A DNA stretch of 64,000 nucleotides from Brachypterus glaber (GCA_958510825.1 OY294052.1:1695816-1759815), one strand, 5' to 3'. Positions 11,290 through 23,977 are shown, counted from the first letter of the stretch. The notes: a model not told the origin generated them from the letters alone. Numbers and translations: made by a program.

Positions 11290-11820
11290 ATATGAAAATA
11301 AGTTTCTATACAGGTTATTCCGGAAATAAGCTAAGCTCCTTCGAAGATGACATATTAAATGGGGAACAAAAAAAAAGCATCAATAAAATTTTAATGCTGC
11401 TTCTTAATTTAAAACTTAACAAAAAACTATTCTTCACCAAACCACCTATAATATATATATAAGGAATCTATATTTTTTACAAAAAATTCAAAAAAATACA
11501 CATAAAAAAGTCAGCGGCAAAAATGTGTTAAGCCCCACATATTTTGTCTGTCTATACAAGCCTCTGGATAAATTCAAAAAAATAAATTAACATAAACTTA
11601 TGGCCCTTATTATTACTGGTATACATGCAAAATCTCGTCGCTCTAGCTTAAAGGGTACCAGAGTTATTAATTAAAAACCTTATTTTTATTGCAATTTTAA
11701 AGGGCTGTAGCTCCCTTAGGGCTCATTTCCGGACCTACCTTTATGAGAACTTTTTTTGAAATTTTTGGGTGAAGAATCACCTATTAAATTTTTGACATTC
11801 CAGTTATTGATCACCCTGTA
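11290..11820. mobile_element. Family L repeat
   Basis: Shares AGGGCTCATTTCCGGAC, CCCCATTTAATATGTCATCT (inverted here) and TGATCACCCTG with 42500-42730. Ends are unclear. Confidence 0.5.
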
Positions 11821-12073
11821 CATAACTAATAAAATTTAAATATTTGTTAAATATTATAAAAACGCTAAATAAATAGTAAACGCTAAATTAAATATTAACT
11901 ATGGATAAATATGTACACAATTATAAATTTTAAATAAAATTGTAAATATTTGCTCTCCAAGTTTCTACAATTTTAACGAATTTAAATATCTCGCGGAAAG
12001 TGAATTATATCTTTATTTATACTAGAAAATTAAACGTATACCTTTCTACTTTCACATATTTTAGTCATTTATT

Positions 12074-12196
12074 CAACGAACTAATAACTCTTCTTTCTAG
12101 AATACGCATACCGTTAAAATAAAGTATCGCCAACATCTCGGTTTGTTTGTAAACAAATAGTAGGTATATTCAGGCCTGAACAATAATTACCAGTAA
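12074..12196. mobile_element. hAT-like MITE fragment (family N)
   Basis: CAACGAACTAATAACTCTTC end, joined to the GGTTTGTTTGTAAACAAATAG segment. Full copy at 29341-29594. Confidence 0.65.
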
Positions 12197-12199
12197 CTG

Positions 12200-12622
12200 C
12201 ACTGAAAAAAAGGATCCTTTGCGGTAATGGCATATGAAATTAGGCCAAATGCTTCGCACTCTTGAATACGTCCAAAAGCGCCTTCTCTTAACATGAAAAT
12301 ATAATTCACTTGCCAAGATCTTTCTGATTCTTCAACTTAAAATTCTTTGATCTTGTGTGAAATGCAAGTGGTCTTGTCTCAAAAGAAAAATTCTTGGAAC
12401 AAAGTATTTAAAATTATTTAATTTTTAACAATCTTAAAACAAGATAAATGTTTTTTGCCTTAAATGCGTCAAGTCCAAGAGAATTTTAAAAATATTTCAA
12501 AAGCGACACTTTTCTTGGGACAAGATAAATACTTTTGTTTGAAGATACACATCTTTTAAGCTAAAAGAATAACTGCCAAGAGTGTCGACTACTTTGAGCC
12601 AAGAACGTCATTTTTTTCAGTG
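12200..12622 (+). mobile_element. Family D MITE
   Basis: Same orientation as the copy at 5282, nearly identical, with CACTGAAAAAAA / TTTTTTTCAGTG ends. Confidence 0.85.
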
Positions 12623-12708
12623 TAAATCTTAATTAAAGCAGTAATAATACTAAACACCTTTTTCAAAATTTTGTGTTTGACCGAAGTCAGTATTCTTAAA
12701 TAAAGATC

Positions 12709-12849
12709 AGGGGTTTTTGAATACAGATCGGAGAACTTTGATTTTGGTTCAAAGAAATGCTAGTCTTGAAACAAGAAAATATATCTAGCTTTGAACATAT
12801 CGAAAGACACGTGTCCTTGGTTCAAGGAATCCTTTTTTTTTTCTGTGTA
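12709..12849. mobile_element. Family A MITE, right half
   Basis: GGTTCAAAGAAATGCTAGTC to TTTTTTTCTGTGTA. The left half is mostly missing. Confidence 0.7.
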
Positions 12850-13022
12850 TAATAACAGCGTTTTCAGTAAACCAGACATCTTTAATTAAGAGTAGTTAAG
12901 TAGTGTTCTGGTACCATTTGGGTTAATGAATGCAATTTGAACGCTTTTTTTTAGTTTTTGCCGACTGAATCGCTCGAATTACCAAAACAATCATCTAATA
13001 AACTACCGTTGATGTCACACAC

Positions 13023-13436
13023 AATGGCGATTTCTCCCGTTAGATTAAACAGGGACAAAAGTTCTACCCAAAAAGGATAGAAGACATACATACACTCCCA
13101 CTTCCACCCAACCAAACAAATTCTGTATTTGTTCTTTGTTGAACAAATACAATATTTACTTGGCTGGGCGAAAAGTGTAACTATATTATTTTAATTAATG
13201 AAATTACTGGCGCCATCTAAATTTTAGTAGAATTATCTTATTCTACAGATTCACATTAGCTATGTTTGTTCGTGCCACTCAGTGCTACACTTTCCGGTCA
13301 ACCAAATGGAACGAAATGAAAAACAAATACAGTATTTATTTGGTTGGCTGGAAAGTGTAGCACAAATGAGATAGAGATAGGGTAGACGTCTTTTGTTTCA
13401 TAATTCTAGTTGTAGAGAGCTCCATTAAAATAAAAA
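13023..13436 (+). mobile_element. Family B MITE
   Basis: AATGGCGATTTCTCCCG to GAGCTCCATT, with a small change in the central hairpin loop. Confidence 0.85.
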
Positions 13437-14085
13437 TAGTTATTTGGGTATCTCTTCAAGAAAAGGTCCCAAGTTGTAACAGATATTAGAGAGCCCTAAT
13501 GTGACGTTTTCTGTTTATTTGTTTTAAAAGTTTATTGGTTTTTAAACTAATGGTGTGTTTTTAAAGTTGGAAGAAAATGGGTTCCATTTACTCAAAACTC
13601 CATTTGGTAATAACAGAATGAAGAAAGAATATGATTAGTCCCAACTGGAGAACAAAAAAAGTTCAAAAATATGCGAGCTATGACAAAGAAGTATATTTTT
13701 GCATAAGGCACTGTAAAAATATGTTATGATAAATAACCCTTAATACGTAATTTGACAAATTTAGCCTGTATAGCAAACAAACTCCTCGTTAAACGAGGAG
13801 GGTACAAATATATATGATTTTTCTACAGCCAAAATTAAAGTCCGCGTGGGACTTTTTCTTCTGGAAAACGATTTTTTTTACTTAATTATACACTTGCTGG
13901 AAATGATAATAATAAATATAGTTTCGCGAAACAGGAGCAAATTATGTGTACACTTTATGACGCTTATTAAATTGTTAAACCCATTTATTTTAATCATTGT
14001 TACTAAACTTATTGTAGTTTTATAAAGCTAAAGCTATTAGAGTGTAAGTTTCTATCTCATATTTATTCTGTTATACCTAGTTTTA
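13437..14085. other. AT-rich, nothing recognised
   Basis: A short hairpin CTCCTCGTTTAACGAGGAG-like sequence occurs at 13781-13801. No exon was recognised. Confidence 0.4.
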
Positions 14086-14093
14086 CCTAAAAC

Positions 14094-14628
14094 CAAAGAA
14101 CTTTTACCTCAAGAAGTAATTTTAGACCAATGTTTATGAAGGTGTTATCTTTTTGTTTGTTTATTTACTGACAGAAACGCGATACAGCTTTGTTGTGTAA
14201 AATTTAGATGTCGCTAGTCGACTTTCAGGCTACCTAGTAGCGATGTTGCGTAGTTTCCACCTTATCATGAATTCAAATCATTATACTTAAATTAAAAATG
14301 TAGAAAACTTTATTGTGTATACTATAATTATGTTTAATAATATAGTATATTTAAATCTATTAAAATTAAACTACTAGTTCATATAAAACTCATACAGAAC
14401 TAATGTTTCTTAAAATTTACAATAAAATATCCATATATTTCCAATCGGCAACACTGTACCCCTGTCAGTCATTTTACGACATTACACATTCTTTCTCTCC
14501 CTCTCTTTACACGTACTAAGTGTAAACAATAGTCACTCCCCACCAGCCCCTCACCGTAGTTGGTTCACGCTTCAAACAAAGCATACGGTAGATTTCATCA
14601 TGTTCTTTCTTGAGGTAAAAGTTCTTTG
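14094..14628. mobile_element. hAT-like MITE (family G) with 8-bp duplication
   Basis: 535 bp with inverted ends CAAAGAACTTTTACCTCAAG and an exact 8-bp target duplication CCTAAAAC (14086-14093, 14629-14636). Ends fit YARNG. Confidence 0.88.
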
Positions 14629-15139
14629 CCTAAAACTATCAAAAAAGACTTTAATCTGGTGAAGAGAGAGAGAGAGAGGGTCTAAGGCGTTGCGTATAAT
14701 TTAATTTAATTTAGTTTCCTAATAAAAGGCAAAAATATTATATTTTTATTTATTTTTATATATATTTTTTATTTTAAAACCAATTAAAAGCAGAATAATA
14801 AAATTATTACCCTTAGGCTATTATCCCTTGGAACGTCGCTTATTGTTTTCTGTTTTGCTTGTCCTCCTGTTGTGTGTTCAGGGTAACATTACGGCTGTAG
14901 AAACTTTTGCAAAACTTTTCTAACCTTTCCAACCCTATCGCGGACTAGTCAAAAACTTTTGCCTTTTTGTAAATTTGGGCCTTTGTTACGAAATATCAAA
15001 AACAAGATAAATCTCACTGTCGCCTCCTACCAGTGACAAGATACGGTTCAAGTCACACGCTTTTTGCTGACTTAAGTTTTCAGTATCATCTGAAGTGCCG
15101 GATTAAGAATTTTTAAAGTCTACTGCCAACAGAGATTAA

Positions 15140-15245
15140 ATAAGTGGAGTGTAACGCCCATGTTAATGGTATAGGAAAATGGCGTTACAGGGGGGGGGGT
15201 CCAAAATGATCAAAATTTGCGTTACGTAATACTTGAACGTTCCCT
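15140..15245. mobile_element. Family H MITE, partial
   Basis: Right half of the AGGGAACGTTCAAGTATTAC family: contains AAATTTGCGTTACGTAATAC and TTGAACGTTCCC. Confidence 0.7.
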
Positions 15246-15334
15246 TAGCAAAAAAAATAAACATGAAACCTTAAAAAAGATCTTAAAAAAATAAAAAACA
15301 AAATGGTCAATTAGAGAATTTAATTTGCTTTAAG

Positions 15335-15520
15335 ATGATGTATCACACGACCCCCTTTCGATTAAAAAAAATCTCCCCTCTGGCCCTGGCCACATTTTTT
15401 AATAGCTACAAAAATCAAATCCATGCGAAAAGATAGTTTAAGTTGTATTATTGTGTTCCAAATTTGAAGCCGATATCTCAACCCGTCCAAAAGTTAAGAG
15501 GTGACTTTTGGACCGCACTG
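15335..15520. mobile_element. Family I fragment
   Basis: One arm of the foldback element: GATGTATCACACGACCCCC to GACTTTTGGACCGCACTG. Confidence 0.75.
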
Positions 15521-15734
15521 TGTAATACGGTCTTTTGAATAAGCAGGGCACTATTGTCTAGGCGACATAATCAATGCCATTACCAATTTTACATAATTAA
15601 AATAATTGGGTTATCCAAAGCATGACTCTACATAATCAAGTTGGCATTAGTTTAAGTAATTAATGTCTTCGAAGGCGTACCAATGATGACAAGCCTAGTA
15701 TTTTGGAAATAGGCACAATAATAATAATAATAAT

Positions 15735-15800
15735 AAGCCGTAAAGATGTGTAATGATTCGTACTCCATTATATACTATTCAAAGTAAAATTGCATTTTCC
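15735..15800. repeat. Family F repeat
   Basis: AAGCCGTAAAGATGTGTAAT and TTGCATTTTCCCAAATA recur at 22060, 31495, 40970 and partly 16590. At 40855-41045 the same sequence follows a B-box-like segment, so it may be a SINE tail. Confidence 0.55.
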
Positions 15801-15914
15801 CAAATAATAAAAAAAAATTAAAAAAATTTCAACAATTTATTTTCTTTTTGCGAAAAATATTTGAAAATGTTTTCATTTTTAAGGGATCTTCCCCTCATAG
15901 AACTTGATTTTTCG

Positions 15915-15952
15915 GATGGACAGACAGACAGATCGGCAGACAGACGGACATT
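15915..15952. repeat. (GACA)n-like short repeat
   Basis: Imperfect GACAGACAGACAG units. Similar stretches are at 22255-22305, 36860-36880 and 49467. Confidence 0.75.
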
Positions 15953-16018
15953 TTCAAAGTTTCTTATTTTTTCATGAAACATATTTGTATCCAAGGATTT
16001 TTTGTCTAGGACGTTTGA

Positions 16019-16541
16019 GCATGATGAAATCTACCGTATGCTTCGTTTGAAGTGTGAACCAACTTTGGTGAGCGGCTGGTGGGGAGTGACTATTGTTTAC
16101 ACTTAGTACGCGTAAAGAGAGAGAAAGAATGTGTAAACTCACAGTCTAATGTCGTAAAATGACTGACAGGGGTCAGTGTTGCCGATTGGAAACATATACT
16201 TTGGATATTTTATTGTAAATTTTAAGAAACATTAGTTCTGTATGAGTTTAATATGAACTAGTAGTTTAATTTTAATAGATTTAAATATACTATATTATTA
16301 AACATAATTATAGTATACACAATAAAGTTTTTTACATTTTTAATTGAAGTATAATGATTTGAATTCATGATGAGGCGGAAACTACGCAACATCGCTACTA
16401 GGTAGCCTGAAAGTCGACTAGCGACATCTACATTTTACACCACAAAGCTGATCGCGTTTCTGTTAGTAAATAAACAAACAAAAAGATGATACATTCATAA
16501 ACATTGGTCTGAAATTACTTCTTGAGGTAAAAGTTCTTTGC
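16019..16541. mobile_element. Family G MITE, inverted and truncated
   Basis: Reverse-complement copy of 14094-14628, lacking the TIR at its lower end. Its TIR survives at 16519-16541. Confidence 0.85.
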
Positions 16542-17053
16542 GTATAATACTATTCCAGCGCTGGCACTGTGAATAGTATAACAAGCAGTAAAGATGTGTA
16601 ATGATAAAAATTGTATGTATTGTATGTATTCCATGGTGTGCTCTCCACAGTTTCTAGTTTTTATAATTTTTCTGAAAGCTGTGCTGTTGAGAGCAGGGTT
16701 TGCTCCAGCTAGAAACGACGCTTTCGCGCCTAACATACCGAAGCAACTTGACAGTAGTAGACAGACGGATTTTTTTGAAAATTGTTTAGTATTAAATAAG
16801 CATTGTGTATTATTATAAAAAAAAAATGGCTAGGATAATTTTTGTCAACTTTGTTTTGAAAACTATCGTATAATACTCTTCCAGATAGAGAGCTATGATG
16901 AGTTCAATAATTAACAACATGGATCATTAATTCCCAATTGGTTTGGCTGTAAATCATAATACATTATGGGTGGGCATAGCAACAGTTTTGAGTCATAATT
17001 TGACAAGGATACTCTATTGAGTGTATATGTCGCACTACGGCATTTTCGCAAGC
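16542..17053. other. No gene recognised
   Basis: Opposed open frames at 16515-16818 on the two strands share a GC-richer patch (16680-16750). Neither is recognisable. Confidence 0.35.
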
Positions 17054-17059
17054 ATTTAT

Positions 17060-17274
17060 ACACTGAGAGCTTGTTACCGTAGTAAATACGAGACGTTTTT
17101 GCTTATATGGAACCCCACGAAACTTTAGTTAACATTTATTGGTTGTTACAATTACCAGTACTATAACAACGTTAAGTATTACTGTAACAACCAGTGAATG
17201 TTAACAAAACTTTCGTGGGGTTCCATATAAGCAAAAACGTTTAGTATTTACTACGGTAACAAGCTCTTAATGTA
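17060..17274. mobile_element. Near-perfect palindromic element
   Basis: Two arms of about 100 bp (AGAGCTTGTTACCGTAG at left, its complement at right) with a very short centre near 17160-17170. Confidence 0.8.
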
Positions 17275-17609
17275 TTACTAGAATTACCCTGCATCATTCA
17301 AAATTTTGATTTCTAACATTTCACTGCTTAATTTAAGGCCCTCGAAACGTAAAATTTTACATTTAAATGCATTTTTATTAAAAACGGTTAATACTACGCT
17401 ATTACAACAAGAGTACCTTCTTTAGGTGATTTTACCTGAGGAATGCTAAAAATAAAACTAAAAAGAGTTACGTATGTGTTTGGGGCATAGAAAGCCCCTC
17501 TGTTTCGTATGTATATGTATATTCAGAATATATCGATGGAGGTAATTAACACCTCGAAAATTTAGTATATAGTAAATGCCAGTTTTTATTATTTATAAAA
17601 ATATAAAAA

Positions 17610-17780
17610 GGATTAACAAAGAAAATTAAACTTCAAAGCGATGTTGACATTTGTACAAAAAAAAAACGTTAAGCGATATTCATTTGTCCTGTTGCCAACC
17701 CAAAAGAAACAAAAGTACTAACCTCTTACGGGCCTATAAGAAAAATAAATTAAACTCGTGGAGAGCACAAACTACTGACA
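17610..17780 (+). repeat. Family J repeat
   Basis: AAAATTAAACTTCAAAGCGA, TGTTGCCAACCCAAAAG and CGGGCCTATAAGAA recur in the same order at 29722-29935. Confidence 0.65.
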
Positions 17781-18433
17781 GGTTAAATTTTTGGCTTGTC
17801 TTGTTTCAAACGTGCTATAGTATTAATCTAAATTTATTTAGATTAGAGTGGTTCATAGTAGGGTTTACAGCGTTTTTTAAGCAATTTCTAATGGGTATCC
17901 ATTTTTGCAAAAAGAACCACTTTTAGCCAAAATATGTCCATTTTTACCTGACCGACCCCACCCTTCCCGACACCCCTAAAAGGGGTAAACAAATATTTTA
18001 ATTTCAAAATGATTTATTAATGGAAACAAAATAGTTTATTTGACAGAAATAAATTTATTTGACACACCACATAATTCAAATGGCCATTAAATAAAATATT
18101 TTGTTGATACAAATAAACTGTTTTATCAGTGTGAGTAGGTAATAGGGGTAAACCTGTAATATACTATTACCTTTCCTTAACCCCATTACCACACCAGAAA
18201 CAATCCCAGTTAATGATGATTTGTAATCTACACTCAGAAACCGTTATCTTATTCAATAAATAACGGAGCTAGAAGATACAATGTGTTATTGGATAATACA
18301 AGTCATGTGTTATATATTAACAAAACATTAATAAATATTACTGACACATATATGTAATATATTAGTTAACAATACTGTAACATAAGTAAATTATACTCAT
18401 TGGGTCTCACCAATAACAAGAGTTATTTTGTCT

Positions 18434-18563
18434 ACACAGAAAAAAAGGATTCTTTGAACCAAAGTCAATGTCCTTGAATAAAGAGCGCAGATCTTCATTC
18501 AAAAACCCGTGCTCTTCACTCAAGGACTTTGACTTTGGTTTAAGAAAGCCTTTTTTCTGTGTA
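18434..18563. mobile_element. Family A MITE, short deletion form
   Basis: 130 bp, ACACAGAAAAAAAGGATT to TTTTTTCTGTGT, TA on both sides. Almost a perfect hairpin around AAGAGCGCAGATCTTCATT. Confidence 0.85.
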
Positions 18564-19009
18564 TAAGTCTTCCTGGCCGGTTAGTTAATTTGACGCACAT
18601 CGCCGGATTAGTATGGACTTTTTATGCTTTTGGGCCTAAACTGTGCTGATGAGTCCAAATAAAGCCGCCCACAGTTTTCCCTTTAACTCTGTGACCATGT
18701 TGGTCAGATACAAACTTTTTTCCTGACTTTCAACCAATGTTTCTATTTATCCGATACGCCACGAATAGGTGAGTTTTTAAATATTAATTTTTTGTGGCCC
18801 TGTGTAATTTATGTTCCATCCTAGTTTGTGTCACTACAATGTTGCAATTTATGCCACTACAATGTTGCAATTTTGTCGACGCCGGAAAGTGCTTGATGTG
18901 CTGCGGAATCACAGATGCATAAGCGTAACATTTTACGTTTCAGTCAGGACAGCGTTGCGCGTGTCGTACGATTACGAAAAAATTAATTTAAGGAATTTAA
19001 GGAAATGTA

Positions 19010-19912
19010 GAGGAAAGTCGCCTAATTTCGGATACCATTTACAATGTATTCAATATTTAATACTCGGTATTACTTTTTGATATTTTTTTTATATAACCAG
19101 ATACAACTTATTATAGCGAACCATGATTTATTATAAAAGCAATTTTATTACAGTTTATTTTTTCCAAAAAACACGGTTAAAAAAAATCAGCGCATTTAAG
19201 TGCATTTGAAAAAGGGCTCCTAATTTCGGACATATCCGAAAAAATTTTTTCAAGAGTAGATCTGGATCCCATTGCTTATGTTTCTTGTTATTCCTTCACA
19301 TTTAAGACGTAATTTAATCATTAAGCGATTTTCTACGAAATACTATAGGAACTATAATTTTAGATTCCCAATTTCGAATATCTTAGTATCTTAGGTAATT
19401 TTCGTTTTTTCAAAATTGTTTATCTTAGTTTGTTGTATCATTATAAAAAAAATAATTAATGGTTGGTTATCCTGAATAATAATTACCTTGAGGATATCCG
19501 AAATTGGGAATCAAATGCACAAAAATGGTCTATCCGAAATTAGGCAACTTTCTGCTTTTTAGATTAGAAATTTGTAGAATGTTTACGTTTTCAAATTGCT
19601 TAATTATGAATAGTGGATCAACTTAACTAACATCATAACTTACCCAAGACAGAATCACGAACTTTTATAACGATTATTTATAAAATAAACAAGCATAATA
19701 ATGCAACTGAGCACAAAACTGCCATTTGCAATATAAACGATTTGTGCTGCCATTTAAAGGGGAGAAGCTCTACCGTTATCATATTACAGGACGGATTTAG
19801 TTTGACTTTTGGCTTCACATAAAAGTAGGTTTCTGTTTACCTTTGCAGACAGTATCTTAAATACACTACTATCCGAAATTTGGAAACCATCCGAAATTAG
19901 GCGCATTTCCTC
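19010..19912. mobile_element. TIR element with TA duplication
   Basis: GAGGAAAGTCGCCTAATTTC at left and its near complement (GAAATTAGGCGCATTTCCTC) at right, TA at 19008-19009 and 19913-19914. CGAAATTAGG-like subrepeats recur inside in both orientations. Fits the Tc1/mariner/pogo class by target only. Confidence 0.8.
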
Positions 19913-20119
19913 TACTAAGAGTGCCAAAAAGTCAACTCGTAGATGATTAATATAGAAAAAACTTAACAATAAACTGAACATTTTGTTAAACATTTTAGAT
20001 AGTATTTTTTGAGCTGATTCGAAACATGTTATAGAGAAAATTTCTATTTTTTTTTATTTTCGAGCAAAAATGCGTTTCAAAAGTGCTTACAGAAAAATTA
20101 CTATAAAATCATATTCATA

Positions 20120-20542
20120 CACTGAAAAAAATGACGTTCTTGGCTCAAAGTAGTCAACACTCTTGGTAGTTATTCTTTCAGCTTAAAAGTTGTGTATCTT
20201 CAAACAAAAGTATTTATCTTGTCCCAATAAAAATGTCGCTTTTTAAATATTTTTAAAATTCTCTTGGACCTGGCGCATTTGAGGCAAAAACCATTTATTT
20301 TGTTTTAAGATTTTCTATAAATTAAATAAAGTTAAATACTTTGGCCCAAGAATTTTTCTTTTGAGACAAGACCACTTGCATTTCACACAAGATCAAAGAA
20401 TTTTAAGTTGAAGAATCAGAAAGATCTTGGCAAGTGAATTACATTTTCATGTTAAGAGAATGCGCTTTTGGACGTATTCAAGAGTGCGAAGCATTTGGCC
20501 TAATTTCATATGCCATTACCGCAAAGGATCCTTTTTTCAGTG
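20120..20542 (-). mobile_element. Family D MITE (minus)
   Basis: Inverted copy of 5282-5704, TA on both sides. Confidence 0.85.
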
Positions 20543-20910
20543 TATCTTTCAAAGGCTACTTGTTTTTTCGCGGTTAATTAAGATCCAGCCAACATTTTAC
20601 TTTATTCATATAAAAACATTTAAATAATAAGAATGAATGTGCAAGTAGTAAAATTTTTTATATATAACCCACGGTAAAGAGGACTTTTATAGCCTCGCAC
20701 TCTTATATCCCTCGATGGTTCGCATCTCGGGATATTTAACACTTGCTATAAAAGATGTCTTCTTTACCTTGCTATATAATTAATATTTATCATAGTTATT
20801 TTAATATGTAGCTTTTTCATTAAATTTTTAATATAAAGTTTAAAATTTAATAAACATGGTATATCAAATTTATTACATTTTAAAATATATTATCGCAGAG
20901 TTTAATTTAA

Positions 20911-21386
20911 CTATGGTCTGTTTCATCAAGCAAGAGAGTAAATTAAAAATCGCACAGTAATAGTTATTTATGGTACTAGTGGGTACAGTAAGATATTGCC
21001 CATGAGAAAATTATCGAGAGGGCAATATCGGTTTACCCATGAGTGCCATACAAGGTTTTATCCAATAAATAGCTTAGGAATTCATATTTTTATTACAAAT
21101 TTTAATGAAATTTACAAGAAAATAATTTGACAGTTGAGTGGGTAAAATAAATAATTATCCACTCAATAAAGTAAAAGCCACGCGGGGGTTATTATTGAGT
21201 TTATCTATTTAAAATAAAGCTGGTAATTGTCTTATTATCTGTTATGTATTGGATAAATATTTTTATAGTTATGTTTTATAAAATAAACTACGCAGTATAT
21301 TCGCACATGCAATATTTGAATCTGTTTTAAAAATATTCACTGTACGATTTTTAATTTACTCTCTTGCTGGATGAAACAGACCATAG
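20911..21386. mobile_element. Family O foldback element, interrupted by family C
   Basis: About 47-bp inverted ends CTATGGTCTGTTTCATC... ATTAAAAATCGCACAG. A family C copy (20959-21257) is inserted just inside the left arm. A second, uninterrupted copy is at 55674. Confidence 0.8.
20959..21257 (+). mobile_element. Family C MITE nested in family O
   Basis: AATAGTTATTTATGG to GTATTGGATAAA, with part of the 5' hairpin deleted. Confidence 0.8.
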
Positions 21387-21560
21387 AGATGTGAAATTTT
21401 ACACTAGTGAATTTTTTAATTAAAAAATATAAAACATTTTTTGGTAATTAAGTTTTAGGCAGTTGGCGTAGGACTTTAAGTGTTGAAAGTAAGTCAGTAC
21501 AAAAACAATTATTAGTTCAGTCAAAAAATAAATGTGGCTTGGTTCTAAAAGGTTCTGTGT

Positions 21561-21780
21561 ACACAGAAAAAAGAATGCCTTAAGGACACGTGCCTTTCGA
21601 TATGTTTAAAGCCATATTCTCTTGTTTCAAGGCTAGCATTTCTTTGAACCAAAGTCAATGTCCTTGAATGAAGACCACGGATTTCTGAATGAATATCCGC
21701 GTTCTTCATTCAAGGACATTAACTTTGGTTCAAAGAAATGCTAGCCTTGAAACAAGAGAATATGCTTTTGAACATATCGA
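21561..21780. mobile_element. Family A MITE
   Basis: ACACAGAAAAAAGAATGCC to GAACATATCGA. The last 50 bp are missing. Confidence 0.75.
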
Positions 21781-22254
21781 TAAAGTATAATTTTTATCCT
21801 TAAGGTTTCTTTTTGCGAAAAATGTCACATTTCAGTTTAAATCAGATCTTTTGGCCAGTATCCAAGAGTTATTACTTACGGCCCGTAATATTTTTTGCAC
21901 GTGTCACTTTACAACTGCATACATTTACATTGTTCGCAACTGAAATTCATCATTTGTGATACCTCCAAACGTTTATACTTTCTCGGAATCGTTTTATATT
22001 GTTTTATTTTTCTACACGGAAAAAAATGTCTGCCTCAGTCTGTGGCCTGCACACATAAAAACAAGCCGTGAAGATGTATAATGCTTCACGTTCTATAGAA
22101 TACTCCTCCTCCTGTTTATAATTTTTAAGTTTTTACTTTCTCATAAAAGAAAGTATTGTGATGAAAAAAAAATCTATTTTTTATTTTGCTTAAATCGCCT
22201 TATTTTTTCCTGAAACGTCGAAAAAAATCAAAATAAGCAAAACTAAATTGATTG

Positions 22255-22305
22255 TCTGTCTGTCTGTCTGTCTGTCGGTCGGTCTGTCTGTCTGTCTGTC
22301 TGTAT
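22255..22305. repeat. (GTCT)n repeat
   Basis: About a dozen GTCT/GTCG units. Confidence 0.9.
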
Positions 22306-22439
22306 CCACGATAACTTAAGAACGCTTTAAGCTAGCGACTTTTTGCGAATTTGGTATGCAGATGTATTTTTATATTACCTTGGACAAGTTCGCATTTGAG
22401 CAAAAACGGCTGGGGGAAAGGGGAGTAAAAGGAGGGTTA

Positions 22440-22925
22440 CAATTTTGTTTTGGTCGTATTTTTTATTATTTATAAAAGAAGAATTGCTTAAAAACCACAT
22501 AAAACGTTAAATAAAACTAGACAAAAACTGTTATTATCATTTTTTTTTCAGCTTCCCTTAGGGAACGTTGAAGTATTACGTAACGCAAATTTTGGACAGT
22601 AACGCTATTTTCCTATACCATTAGCATGGGCGTAACACTCCAAAATGACCCCCCCAGGAGCGTTACGTAATACTTGAACGTTCCCTTACCCCCAAAATGT
22701 AAACAATTGTTTCTTATTATTCATAATAAAAGAAAAATTTAAAACCCACCTAAAAGGTAAAATAAAATTACACAAAAAATGTTACTATCATTTTTTTCCA
22801 TGACCCCCCGCCCAAAAAAAAAGGTAATAAATTGTTTTTGGACAACTTTTTTAGTATTTTCAATAAAAGAATTTTTTAAAAACCACCTAAAAGGTAAGAT
22901 AAAATTACACAAAAAAAATTATTTT
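22440..22925. repeat. Three diverged tandem units, one split by a family H element
   Basis: The phrase AAAACCACCTAAAAGGTAA with AAAATTACACAAAAA occurs near 22490, 22740 and 22875. A family H MITE (about 22558-22687) lies between units 1 and 2. Confidence 0.65.
22558..22687. mobile_element. Family H MITE
   Basis: AGGGAACGTTGAAGTATTAC to TACTTGAACGTTCCCT, TA at the edges. Confidence 0.8.
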
Positions 22926-23573
22926 TTTCATGAACCAAAATGTGCCAAAATGTAATAAATTGTTTCTGGACTTTTTTTATGAAAAAGTATTCTCGCTCAT
23001 TCGAGACGGCTGGTTTGTTTTCAAATTGACTTTTTTCTTTGGTATGATTAGGAGTTTTTGTCGTTTTAGGAACTATTCTGTCGTGGCGATATTTTCCCCA
23101 ATTTTTTACAGTGTAATTTCTAAAAAACGGTCTAGACTATGACATTTAAATTTCATATAACTAAGTACAATACATATATTATTATTTTGCATTTAATAAT
23201 ACAATACATTGTATAAATTACATTTATGTAATTTTTGAATTTTCTTCATATATTGTTAATTTATTTTGTACGTTAGTTTTTATTTTAACAAACATTAAAA
23301 TTATTTATAAATGTAAATATAATTTCATTTCTAAATGGAATAACTGGTTTTATTTTTATTTTAAAACAGATAATGAGATTATAATAGTACTTATTATACT
23401 TAAAATATGATTTACCACATTTATTATGGCACACTGCATTGTCACATGAAAATTGTTTTTTTTTTTATTTATAATTAGGTGCTGTTCAACAATTATGTCG
23501 AATTTTTGCTATTTTGTCACGTATTTTATCCGGAGCGTCACTTCTAGTTTTTTTTTTAATTTTTACTTATATC

Positions 23574-23977
23574 AATGGCGATTTCTCCCGTTAGATTAGA
23601 CAGGGACAAAAGTTCTACCCAAAAAAGATAGAAGACATACATACACTCCCACTTCCACCCAACCAAACAAATTCTGTATTTGTTCTTTGTTGAACAAATA
23701 CAATATTTACTTGGCCGGGCGAAGTGTTATTTTTATTAAAGAAATTACTGGCGCCATCTAAATTTTAGTAGAATTATCTTATTCTACAGATTCACATTAG
23801 CTATGTTCGTTCGTGGCGCTCAGTGCTACACTTTCCGGCCAACCAAATAAATACTGTATTTGTTGTATGAAAAACAAATACAGTATTTATTTGGTTGGCT
23901 GAAAAGTGTAGCACAAATGAGATAGAGATAGGGTAGACGTCTTTTGTTTCATAATTCTAGTTGTAGAGAGCTCCATT
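23574..23977 (+). mobile_element. Family B MITE
   Basis: AATGGCGATTTCTCCCG to GAGAGCTCCATT with an intact central hairpin. Confidence 0.87.

Noticed and set aside
16515..16818. Opposed open frames on both strands around 16.6-16.8 kb
   Set aside because: Neither shows a domain or splice context, and the area borders a truncated MITE.
18640..18690. CTGATGAGTCC, hammerhead-like box
   Set aside because: No matching GAAA box with a complementary stem II follows, so a ribozyme is not supported.
21887..21952. Minus-strand exon-like segment with GTAAGT donor and TTTCAG acceptor
   Set aside because: Only about 20 codons, no family match, and its phase does not fit the adaptor gene's PH exon.
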